A stretch of 64,000 nt of DNA from Mermis nigrescens. Its lineage: Eukaryota > Nematoda > Enoplea > Mermithida > Mermithidae. Below are positions 60,301-64,000 of this stretch, piece by piece; position 1 is the stretch's first letter; every line of letters starts with the position of its first letter. Both the position numbers and the translations under genes were made by a program. The notes beneath the pieces were generated by a model. That model was given only the letters and a program-made list of their open reading frames with translations. It had not been told where the DNA came from and searched no databases. The stretch is taken from contig JAVLUZ010000145.1 in NCBI GenBank assembly GCA_036768485.1, positions 1,188,785-1,252,784 of the forward strand. Direction: 5' to 3'.

Positions 60301-60606
60301 AGGCGGTGGGACAATTGAAATGTAAGAATTTTGGCAAAAATTTACTCGGAAACGTAAATTGGCCGGGGCGAATCCGATTTGTACAAAATGAGACCGGGTA
60401 AACGGGCCGGGCTAACTAAAGAATGGGTTTTGGCTATGGAACTATTGGGCGTCAGAATTTCGACGGCTACTTCGTCCCGCTGATTGGAAAAATCCAACGC
60501 GATTCGAACGGCGGTCAAATTCTTCGCATTTTCGTCGTCAACTACCAAAGCTAAATAATCTACGCCCGGTCGCACGTCGAGCCAAAGATGATCGGCCGTT
60601 AGATCA
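33160..60606 (-). CDS. QSOX: Quiescin sulfhydryl oxidase, C-terminal 477 residues (7 exons)
   Basis: QSOX uses O2 and FAD to make protein disulfides, releasing H2O2, in the Golgi and outside the cell. Exons, in order: 60346-60606, 57385-57567, 55558-55711, 48788-48904, 43341-43479, 38517-38708, 33160-33548. All six junctions are GT-AG and in phase. Residues (numbered from the first whole codon): about 15-110 the redox-inactive second thioredoxin-like domain; about 145-240 helical linker; about 245-370 Erv/ALR domain with C254, RGFPC266SLWTLFH, the catalytic pair C309-x-x-C312, the FAD-site W337-x-x-H340-N and the C368-x-x-C371 pair; 439-461 a membrane helix followed by RRRR, matching the anchor of animal QSOX1. 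All these cysteines are present, so the enzyme should be active. The first thioredoxin domain with its CxxC is missing and should lie past 64 kb. Identification rests on remembered family motifs, not a search. Confidence 0.95.
36166..36630 (+). mobile_element. Tigger/pogo-like element with TA target site
   Basis: CAGTCGAACTCGACTACAAG at the left and CTTATATCCGATTTCGACTG at the right are inverted repeats with a few mismatches, flanked by TA on both sides. The subterminal GGTCCCA/GGTCCTA blocks are also inverted. The interior contains a C-terminal transposase remnant at 36425-36580. It is a 465-bp deletion derivative, not autonomous. Confidence 0.85.
36425..36580 (+). pseudogene. C-terminal remnant of a pogo/Tigger-like transposase
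   Basis: A frame reading VKFERSVEELCDAKHEK, then SLKQALITDYFHSTP, ends at TAA. The ITDYF-type tail is what I remember of Tigger/pogo transposase C-termini, and its position inside matching inverted repeats agrees. DNA-binding and DDE domains are absent. Family assignment is moderate. Confidence 0.5.
36936..37300 (-). mobile_element. hAT-like MITE, family F4 (first of a head-to-head pair)
   Basis: CAGACATGTAGCCCAGC...CCAGATCATGTATA is flanked by TTTATTAC (36928-36935) and TTTGTTAC (37301-37308), 7 of 8. It contains a variant hairpin (GGCGCAAAGCGCC) near 37128. Confidence 0.88.
37309..37725 (+). mobile_element. hAT-like MITE, family F4 (second of the pair)
   Basis: CATACATGATCTGTG...CGCTATGCACAAATA is flanked by perfect TTTGTTAC repeats (37301-37308, 37726-37733). 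It shares the middle TTTGTTAC with its inverted neighbour. GGCGCTTCGCGCC lies at 37504-37516. Confidence 0.9.
38037..38207 (+). mobile_element. hAT-like MITE, family F2
   Basis: CAAGCACGTATCTCTGG...GGCCAGCTACGCGGCTG. The body matches F2 (AAATTCAGAAAAATCG, AAAATAGGACGGCCAGC). Flanking duplication is no longer clear. It lies about 300 bp on the 3' side of QSOX exon 38517-38708. Confidence 0.75.
38517..38708 (-). CDS. QSOX: QSOX exon: Erv/ALR catalytic CxxC
   Basis: The acceptor ACTTTACTTCAG is entered in phase 1 (C|CA, proline); the donor AAAAG|GTAAAA leaves in phase 1. It encodes FIREIFGCADCAVNF (redox-active CxxC beside the flavin) and LYLWKVHNSVNKRL (FAD-binding W-x-x-HN). Confidence 0.96.
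38812..39034 (+). mobile_element. hAT-like MITE, family F7
   Basis: CATACATGTATATAACGGCT...CCGTTACATCCATG is flanked by perfect GACATATT repeats (38804-38811, 39035-39042). F7 ends look like CATACATGTAACGG and its complement. Confidence 0.9.
39105..39716. other. Intron sequence with an F9 end
   Basis: 39113-39180 (CAGTGCTTTTCCATTGTACAAGG) is the left part of an F9-type element; its right end is not resolved. The remainder is unassigned. Confidence 0.4.
39717..40771 (+). mobile_element. Long F1 element with nested F9 insertion
   Basis: CAGTGGCGGATCTAGGATTTT...AAATTCGCCCTTG is flanked by CGCCGAAC and TGCCGAAC (7 of 8). It is collinear with 29114-29719 except for the insertion at 40151-40579. 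Confidence 0.9.
40151..40579. mobile_element. hAT-like MITE, family F9, nested in F1
   Basis: CAGTGTTTTTTGTACAAGG...AAAAAAACCATG is flanked by CCTCCAGG and CTTCCAGG (7 of 8). It is missing from the sister element at 29114-29719. It has paired GTACAAAGACGGTC-type motifs in both orientations and GGCGCGAAGCGCC at 40360-40372. Confidence 0.82.
40772..41917. other. Intron: F6 element (about 41068 on) and F9 pieces
   Basis: About 41068-41410 matches F6 (ATACCCATACATGCACATAGGGGG; CTGTCCGGCAATTGTCCGGC; AGTAAAAACGTCAAAATTTTT), right end unresolved. 40850-40900, 41505-41540 and 41790-41880 hold F9-type GTACAAAG motifs. No gene is seen. Confidence 0.5.
41918..42093 (-). mobile_element. hAT-like MITE, family F2
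   Basis: CAGGCACGCAGCCGGCC...GGGCTACGTGCCTG is flanked by TTTACCCC and TCTATCCC (6 of 8). Reverse orientation compared with 10797-10966. Confidence 0.82.
42732..42960 (+). mobile_element. hAT-like MITE, family F3
   Basis: CAGATGTGGGCTTGGAGG...CTCCTCGCCTATG is flanked by GCAACAAC and GTAACAAC (7 of 8). F3 core present (TTTTTTGATACCAATGGATA). Confidence 0.85.
42961..43340. other. Intron: F7-like fragment next to QSOX exon
   Basis: 42970-43150 has the F7 body (GGTAGTCGGCCATTTTTAGG; ACCTAAAAATGG; GGGATGGGGATGACC) without resolved ends. 43150-43340 is AT-rich and unassigned. Confidence 0.45.
43341..43479 (-). CDS. QSOX: QSOX exon: Erv/ALR FAD-site and structural cysteines
   Basis: Acceptor CTTACGCAG in phase 0; donor CTAGGC|GTGAGT in phase 1. 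It encodes WVVCNGTLPRFRGFPC followed by SLWTLFHTITVH, the most conserved QSOX/Erv signature, in which the two cysteines pair and the Trp and His contact FAD in known family members. Confidence 0.96.
43543..43700 (+). mobile_element. hAT-like MITE, family F2
   Basis: CAGGCACGTATCTCTATAGG...GCTACGTGCCCG is flanked by TTAAAAAA and TTGAAAAA (7 of 8). It starts 63 bp upstream (minus-strand sense) of the QSOX exon, in the intron. Confidence 0.85.
43880..44336 (+). mobile_element. hAT-like MITE, family F4, with internal 21-bp tandem units
   Basis: CATACATGATCTTGGGCGG...GCTGTGCATGTATG is flanked by perfect TTTATGTA (43872-43879, 44337-44344). Near its left end a 21-bp unit CACCCCCCGCGAAAAATTTT(T) is repeated about four times (43913-44003). 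GGCGCTTCGCGCC lies at 44115-44127. Confidence 0.92.
44679..45093 (+). mobile_element. hAT-like MITE, family F4
   Basis: CATACGTGATCTTGGGGG...ACGGCGCATGTATG is flanked by GTTACATC and GTTACATT (7 of 8). It carries a variant hairpin GGCGCCTCGCGCC near 44862. Confidence 0.9.
45254..45275. repeat. Short (CA)n microsatellite
   Basis: ACATACACACACACACACAC followed directly by the F8 element end. Confidence 0.8.
45276..45652 (+). mobile_element. MITE, family F8
   Basis: CATAGGCGTAGGCAGGGGGC and CCTGCCTACGCCCCCTG are inverted repeats. GGCGCTTCGCGCC lies at 45395-45407. An F1 element inserted right at its right edge, so its own target duplication cannot be read. Confidence 0.7.
45657..45856 (-). mobile_element. 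hAT-like MITE, family F1
   Basis: CAGGGGCGGATTTAGG...GGATCCGCCACTG is flanked by perfect CCTGCATA repeats (45649-45656, 45857-45864). Within it a TTCCGCCCCCCCCTTAGGGG-type unit is duplicated in tandem (45798-45834). Confidence 0.95.
45880..46160. mobile_element. F9-type element, ends approximate
   Basis: AATGTACAAATACTTTTG, GTACAAGCGGACCTTGTAC and CACACGTACAAAGACGGTC match F9 copies in reverse orientation. The TATATAGAACACACAATTAC stretch also occurs in the F9 copy near 40420. Duplication not established. Confidence 0.5.
46413..46806 (-). mobile_element. hAT-like MITE, family F4
   Basis: CGTACATGTACAGCATAGG...CGAAACATGTCTG is flanked by perfect GTAACTAT repeats (46405-46412, 46807-46814). 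Confidence 0.9.
47282..48078 (+). mobile_element. hAT-like element, family F5, with tandem hairpin units
   Basis: CAGGCCCGTAGCCAGGATTT...CTGTTACGGGCGTG is flanked by perfect AGTCAATC repeats (47274-47281, 48079-48086). The interior has four diverged units of about 105 bp, each carrying a GGCGCGAAGCGCCGG-like hairpin (near 47592, 47697, 47797, 47906) followed by TCAAATTTGAG. No transposase. Confidence 0.93.
48188..48603 (+). mobile_element. hAT-like MITE, family F4
   Basis: CATACATGATCCTAAAGGG...ACTGTGCATGTACG is flanked by CCCTCCAC and TCCCCCAC (6 of 8). Typical F4 body (CAGAATTGGCGATTTTTTG; GCATCGTCAGAAACGCCG). Confidence 0.85.
48788..48904 (-). CDS. QSOX: QSOX exon: helical linker before the Erv domain
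   Basis: Acceptor TTCTTTTTCAG and donor ACGCAG|GTAGGT, both phase 0, 39 codons. It starts YFPQTHNERQFL, matching the YFPGRP...FL stretch of other QSOX, and continues to a Trp-containing helix. Confidence 0.93.
49220..49433 (-). mobile_element. F7-like MITE, ends approximate
   Basis: ACAGGTGAATGGGGAATTCC at the left and TTTTTGAGCCGTTAATTACATGTAT at the right match F7 ends. The body has ACCTCCCCCGAAAAAG. Duplication not established. Confidence 0.55.
49452..49880 (-). other. Overlapping open frames, possible decayed coding DNA
   Basis: Minus-strand frames read TVERFDIQALAQDWGY (49452-49643) and FSLRFLVSTTEDAAYS (49665-49880). They look protein-like but belong to different frames and match no family I know. 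The 18-base ATG context at 49638-49655 equals that at 9371-9388. I consider it a possible dispersed coding remnant. Confidence 0.2.
49881..52164. other. QSOX intron, mostly unassigned
   Basis: Contains the F6 element at 50478-50859. Around it (50400-50470 and 50870-50940) are segments resembling the F5 interior at 58700-58800. 51580-51840 (ATTCAGCTAAAAGGG upstream; GGCGCTAAGCGCC at about 51690; GGGGGTGGGCGG) is another hairpin-bearing repeat. No gene is seen. Confidence 0.45.
50478..50859 (-). mobile_element. hAT-like MITE, family F6
   Basis: CTTAGGTGCACAAGGTCAGGG...CCTCACCCTTATG is flanked by ATGTTGAG and TTATTGAG (6 of 8). Collinear with 58210-58600 (GATCAAAATGGTCAAA; CAGCTCAAAATCGCC). Confidence 0.75.
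52165..52330 (+). mobile_element. hAT-like MITE, family F2
   Basis: CAGGCACGTAGCTGTGGGG...GCCAGCTACATGCCTG is flanked by perfect CTTAGGGA repeats (52157-52164, 52331-52338). Confidence 0.95.
52813..52997 (+). mobile_element. hAT-like MITE, family F1
   Basis: CAGTGGCGGATCCGGGATTTT...AAATCCGCCGCTG is flanked by GACATACA and GACATATA (7 of 8). Confidence 0.93.
53006..54084. other. Intron: F7-like and F4-like copies, then unassigned
   Basis: 53012-53215 has the F7 body and right end (CAATTTCGAGCCGTTACATG). 53216-53600 resembles F4 (ATGAACAGCAGGGG; TGACGTTTCAGCCAATGC). 53600-53810 is another G/C-run repeat (AGGCTTGGTTTTAGAAGGG...CGCTGCCCG). 53810-54084 is unassigned. Confidence 0.45.
54085..55506. 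repeat. 63-bp minisatellite, about 22 units, higher-order structure
   Basis: The unit is GAGTACTGTCGGTGTAAACA, then AAGTTTAAACTAGTCAGTAC, then TTAATCAATTTCGGTTGAAA-CTT. The first units are degenerate and the later ones nearly uniform. Variant units recur in register: the GGGTACTGTCGGTAAAAAC variant at 54533 and 55036 (503 bp, eight units), and the AGTTTATAATTG variant at about 54318 and 55261 (943 bp, fifteen units). It ends about 50 bp from the donor side of QSOX exon 55558-55711. Confidence 0.95.
55558..55711 (-). CDS. QSOX: QSOX exon: start of the helical linker region
   Basis: Acceptor TTGTTGCTATCGCAG in phase 2 (AA|A); donor TCTACGT|GTACGT in phase 0. It encodes KMDLLSSLRFIFYREVAK and LQDFLEIILR, equivalent to the DLESALHYxLRxEV...LKxFVxVLAK stretch of other QSOX. 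Confidence 0.94.
56872..57100 (+). mobile_element. hAT-like MITE, family F7, nested in an F4-like copy
   Basis: CATACATGTAACAGTGG (with one leading C)...AGCCGTTACATGTATG is flanked by GGCACAGC and GGCACAAC (7 of 8). Confidence 0.85.
57236..57345. repeat. (AAT)n microsatellite
   Basis: About 100 bp of AAT/TAA with a few AAC and AGT interruptions, 40 bp from the donor of QSOX exon 57385-57567. Confidence 0.95.
57385..57567 (-). CDS. QSOX: QSOX exon: end of second thioredoxin-like domain and spacer
   Basis: Acceptor CCTGCTCAATAG in phase 2 (GA|C); donor CAAA|GTGAAA in phase 2. It encodes LRNFRNKMLIIARFASSLR then MTREELQSK, like the FYTAYLQRLSGLTREAA stretch of QSOX1, and then a Thr/Gln-rich spacer. 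The donor is weaker than the others but is the only one that keeps phase with the next exon. Confidence 0.88.
57576..57751 (-). mobile_element. hAT-like MITE, family F2, at a splice acceptor
   Basis: CAGGAACATAGCTGGCC...AGATACGTGCCTG is flanked by CTATTGAG (57568-57575) and CTTTTCAG (57752-57759), 6 of 8. The left flanking repeat is, on the minus strand, the last 8 nt of the QSOX intron (CTCAATAG) ending in the acceptor AG. Confidence 0.88.
58144..58907 (+). mobile_element. Family F5-type element, host of a nested F6
   Basis: CAGGGCCGTAATTAGGG...CCGGATACGGGCCTG is flanked by CTCCCATA and CTGCCACA (6 of 8). F5 interior on both sides of the nested element. Confidence 0.78.
58210..58600 (-). 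mobile_element. hAT-like MITE, family F6, nested in F5
   Basis: CATAGGTGCACAAGGTCAGG...TTCTATGTGCGGGTAT is flanked by AAAGGTAG and AAAGGTAA (7 of 8). GGCGCGAAGCGCC at 58448-58460. Confidence 0.85.
59574..60170. mobile_element. GC-rich inverted-repeat element
   Basis: AAAGCCCGAAACGTACTTCA and TGAAATATGTTTCGGGCTTT are inverted ends, flanked by ACCAATCA and ACCCAGCA (6 of 8). The interior is strikingly CpG- and GCG-rich against the AT-rich surroundings. It repeats GGCATACTTC several times (near 59656, 59712, 59733, 59805) with the complement GAAGTATGC near 60036. Open frames inside are by-products of the high GC. It lies in a QSOX intron. Confidence 0.75.
60346..60606 (-). CDS. QSOX: QSOX exon: second thioredoxin-like domain
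   Basis: Acceptor TTTTTCTAATTCGCAG; one base completes a split codon, so the exon before it must end in phase 2. Donor TCCGA|GTAAAT. It encodes DYLALVVDDENAKN, AVRIALDFSNQRDEVAVEIL and LPGLILYKSDSPRP, matching the EYLALIFE...REVALDLSQ...FPSCYLLFRNGS order of QSOX1. NLT and NSS sequons are present. Confidence 0.93.
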
Positions 60607-60745
60607 CTGCGAATTAGAAAAAGATAGGGGGCAAAATATGGTGATTTTCGAATTTTTGCTTTATTACGCAAAAAATAATAAATCAGATACTCATTGCAGC
60701 AGGGACGCTACGGATCAACGGAAATTGTATATTTTGGTGTTCAAC

Positions 60746-60829
60746 CCGCGCAGTTGATGTTGTAGTCAGTCATATTCTTAATCAATATGTTGCGCAGGAG
60801 TGAACTAGAGCCCCAGTATTCGGTTAGTA
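60746..60829 (-). other. Doubtful upstream QSOX exon
   Basis: Between a CGCGTGTGCAG acceptor and a GCGG|GTTGAA donor the minus strand reads LTEYWGSSSLLRNILIKNM and ends NINCA. This resembles the LRxxLIxxL...C segment that links the two thioredoxin domains of QSOX. It leaves one base, while the next exon needs two, so the junction does not fit. A sequencing error, an unusual donor or chance could explain it. Confidence 0.3.
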
Positions 60830-60966
60830 CTGCACACGCGATACAGAGCGGAAGGGCGGAAGATCCGGGAGACCGGTGCGGGCAAAATTTTGCTCGCGTA
60901 ACGGAGGGTTTGAGGTGCCCACGTTGCATTATAAACCTAATTAATTGTAACGATATACAGAGCATA

Positions 60967-62038
60967 CAGGGCCGTATTTAGGGCGGTTAGCGGGAAAAAG
61001 GCGGACGCCAGCCCGCCCCTCCTTAGCCGGAAAATTTTTCCTGAAAAGTATGTAATGCACGGAAGGATGGACAAATTGTCTGTCAGTGTCTTTGACGTAG
61101 AATTTGCAGATTTTCGGCGCTTCGCGCCAGATATGAAGCATCTTCCTTAATTTTAGCAAAACACGACACTTTTCGTATCAATTTGAGTCAGAAAGAAATT
61201 CCTGCGATAAATTTGGATTTTATGATCTCAATAGATACAGAATGTCGAAAAATAAGAAGCAAAATTTAGTTCCTCTCAAGCGTAAATCACCATAAAAACA
61301 GGTTTTTAGCATACTTCTGAGCTAGTAAACACAAACTTTTTTAATGCTTCGCGCCGGATTTCTTGTTTTATATACTTTCGTCTTTCAAACCGCTCGAAAT
61401 CGCTCAAGCTCGAGTTAGAAATGGCGAGTGAGCATGTCAATTTCTACCGGCCTTCCGCGCTAGATTTATTGTTCAGGTATAGTTTTGTGTTCCAACCGTG
61501 GGCAGCAAGAAACTTCTGGGAGTCAGGATGAGTAAAATTGTCAAAAATGTTACTAGAAATAGAATTTGAATCTACAGTAATATGGAAGGTTTCAACTTTT
61601 GATGGTACAAACCCCTCACCCCCCCCCCAAAAACCCCCTGACACGCCCATATGTGGTTCCTATCCTACCCACTCAAAATCGCTAAAATTGGAGTTATGAC
61701 ACAGGGAACGTAACAGTTTTTGGGGTTCTGGCCGGATTTGTTGTTCATTTACAGCTTTTGTCTCCTTAACCGCACAAAATCGCTTAATTCGAACTTACAT
61801 GTTTACAACATGTCAAGCTTTCTATTTATTTTCTGTAACGCTTTTTGTGCAAAATACATGCGTATTAATCAGTATAAAATTAAGTGAGAATTCTCTGAAA
61901 TTATTCTTCACCATTTTATAGTGCTCGCCAAAACACGCACAAAAATGACTTTATTTTTGCCTTTATCTTACAGTTCTCGACATATCTGACCAAAAATTTA
62001 CTTTTCCTCCCCTGAGATAAAATCCTGGATACGGGCCT
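60967..62038 (+). mobile_element. Family F5-type element, right end uncertain
   Basis: CAGGGCCGTATTTAGGGCGG at the left and CTGGATACGGGCCT at the right match F5 ends. Interior units carry GGCGCTTCGCGCC (61116-61128) and a variant at about 61344. A further G-rich element (61495-61660, GTGGGCAGCAAGAAACTTC...) interrupts it. The right edge abuts an F6 copy. Confidence 0.65.
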
Positions 62039-62400
62039 AGGGGTGAGGGGGTACTTCCCGCTGAGCGGTCAATCAGACAGCTACTGTCCGACAATTATGC
62101 ACTGACCAAAAGTTTCGTGCATTATTTCTGAAGACAAAAAGAGTAATTATATAAAAAATTTCCGGCGCATCGAGCCGCCGCCGGATTAATACTTTTTTTG
62201 TGTTTTTGTTACTCAAAAAAATCAAAAACTGATTGGTTTCCTTATTTTTTGTGTTAAAAACGGTATAATGCAGTAAAAATGGACTGATAATGCTTTAGAA
62301 TACAGTATTACCACATAGAAGCGTTTTATATGCTATTTTGACGTTTTCGTCGACTGAATAGAAGATCGTAAACACTTGCACACACTGACCTTTTGCATCT
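62036..62400 (+). mobile_element. F6-like copy, right end uncertain
   Basis: CTAGGGGTGAGGGGGTACTT, CAGACAGCTACTGTCCGACA and TATAATGCAGTAAAAATGG match the F6 copy at about 41084-41330. Variant hairpin at about 62162. Confidence 0.6.
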
Positions 62401-62411
62401 ATGATACAGAA

Positions 62412-62640
62412 TGACATAACGTGACGGTTCGAAATTCTGAGCGGGTTTAAGGCCTTTGTTAGAGGAAGGGTAAATGACCTCCAGGTTTTAGCCAAACAGC
62501 CAAAAAACACCTAAAAACGGCCAGAAAATTCGCTTTTTTCCAAAAATGGGGGGGTCAAAATTTTTCTGGCTTTGGGAAGATCGGGGTAGGACCAACTTTG
62601 GGTAGGGGAACCCCTATTACATGAATGCAGAGTGTGCCAA
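62412..62640 (-). mobile_element. F7-like copy, ends approximate
   Basis: ATAACGTGACGGTTCGAAATTC at the left and CCCCTATTACATGAATG at the right resemble F7 ends in the orientation of 38812. Body GGTAAATGACCTCCAGGTTTTAG. Duplication not read. Confidence 0.55.
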
Positions 62641-64000
62641 AGATGTGCAAAAGGGCTATTCCTCAAAACTTATAATGCATTTAATCGATTCGATAAAGTA
62701 AACATTTGACTACATATATCTAATTTATGACTTTAGAATACCAGAATTCGTCAAACACAACGAATTTTTGTAATCCCAACTTTTTTGTTGAACGCAAACG
62801 CAAAGCAAATCAAAAAACAAATAAATAATAAGATTGACGATTTTAAATCCAAGAACACGGGCAACACAGTGAAGACGTCTTCATGGCTAATCTAACAAAA
62901 AATGTACCTAGATTGACATCCCAAGCAGCTGCGTATTTTTATTATTTTAACACCACATTTAAGACTGCTTTCTGTCATAACTTGCCAAAAAAAGGCGTTT
63001 ACAAAAATGTAAACCAAAAAGCATTAGCAGGTGTTACTCGATGAAATTTCGTCAATGTTTTGTTTTTAGTTTCTGAGATAGGTCATAAAACGTTGTACAT
63101 TACTTTGTGGGTATGTTTTGTTTTTAGTTTTTGAGATAGGTCATAAAACGTTGTACATTACTTTGTGGGAACCCTACGTTAAGTCAGTTAAGAGTCAACT
63201 AGAGTTTGTAACTCGGAAGGGCGGAAAATTGAAATAATTGATATATAAAGTTGAATGTGCAAGATGCCCAATTACAAGACAAAATACATCAAGGATGCTC
63301 GACAATGGGAAAAAGCTCGCTATCATTGAAATTTCAAGCGAACTTAATGGTTTTTTTTTCAGAATACTAACCTAAAAAACGCTCAAATTTACAAATTTTT
63401 TATTTTTATCCCAAAAAACAATTTCGCCAAAAAGTATATAAATTGGTAAGCGCTTTATATATATGCTGCAAGTTGGACTCTTAGATATTATTCGAATAAA
63501 AGCTGAAGGGTCGCTTAGCATTCCGAAACGTAACAAAAAATTAATTAAGGCCCGATATATTCAATAAACAATAGTTTAGAAATTAAAATACACAAGGGCG
63601 ATAACGGAAATGGATTATAAGAAGGCGACTTATCTAAATAACAAAGAGCGCAACTGATATCCAAACAATAGCAGTTTTGAATTTGAATGAATTGTCGAGA
63701 AGTATAAACTTCTTTATTCATAGTTCACCGATTAATATTATAAGAAGTACAGGTAGGAATGCCGAAAAACTCATGAATAATGATCAAACAGCAAAATATG
63801 CGTTAGTTACACCCCCTCACAAACAAAATCTTTTCGCGTGGTCATGAATGTAACAGACGGACGGGTCATATGGGAGCCCCCACCCAAAGTTGATCGCCCC
63901 CACCCCCCCCATGTGTGAAAATTCCCCAACCCACTCCGATTTTTACCTCCACTTCTAGGTGTTTTTTGCCATTTACTCGAAAATTAGAGCCATTTACCCC
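62641..64000. other. Unassigned right end
   Basis: AT-rich DNA with a 58-bp tandem duplication at 63055-63170 and the start of another F7-like copy at about 63848 (TGTAACAGACGGACGGG; CCCCCACCCAAAGTTG) cut by the window end. No QSOX exon or other gene is recognised here. Confidence 0.5.
63055..63170. repeat. 58-bp tandem duplication (two units)
   Basis: ATGTTTTGTTTTTAGTTTCT...ACTTTGTGGGT is followed at once by a copy with one or two base changes (63113-63170). Recent and local. Confidence 0.9.

Overview
The window looks like nuclear DNA of an animal, probably an invertebrate. It is AT-rich, has long introns with GT-AG splice sites, has few open frames, and is packed with non-autonomous DNA transposons. 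The one recognisable gene, a quiescin sulfhydryl oxidase with a second thioredoxin-like domain and a C-terminal membrane anchor, has the animal-type architecture. No rRNA, operon, CRISPR array or bacterial gene organisation is visible. I cannot name the species.

Left part (1-15.6 kb): a segment of about 4.3-4.7 kb occurs twice in direct orientation (1-4690 and about 10277-14655, where a 100-N assembly gap cuts it). Between the copies lies a small two-exon gene (8059-8125 and 9681-9853, plus strand) for a secreted peptide precursor of 79 residues. It has a signal peptide, a phase-1 intron, a Lys-Arg site and a Met-Ala-Pro-rich tail, and I recognise no family. The right copy carries two terminal-inverted-repeat elements that the left copy lacks, so the left copy preserves clean empty sites and shows that this family inserts at TA.

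Middle (15.6-33 kb): a tRNA-derived SINE-like head, a (TA)n tract of about 520 bp abutting a mariner-type fold-back element, a degenerate array of about 275-bp units rich in GTGTAAAG/CTTTACAC, a near-perfect 178-bp inverted repeat, and many short elements with 8-bp target duplications (hAT-like).

Right part (33-60.6 kb): the minus strand encodes the last seven exons that I could join in phase of a QSOX gene (477 residues from the second thioredoxin-like domain through the Erv/ALR flavin domain to the membrane anchor). Its introns are a mosaic of at least nine hAT-like MITE families, one Tigger/pogo-like element and a 63-bp minisatellite with higher-order structure. One MITE sits so that its target duplication is exactly the last 8 nt of an intron, including the splice acceptor. 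Several unrelated MITE families share one 13-nt hairpin motif, GGCGCGAAGCGCC.

The 5' exons of QSOX (catalytic first thioredoxin domain) are not recognisable here and should lie beyond 64 kb, apart from one doubtful candidate at 60.8 kb. Family labels used below (F1-F9) are mine.
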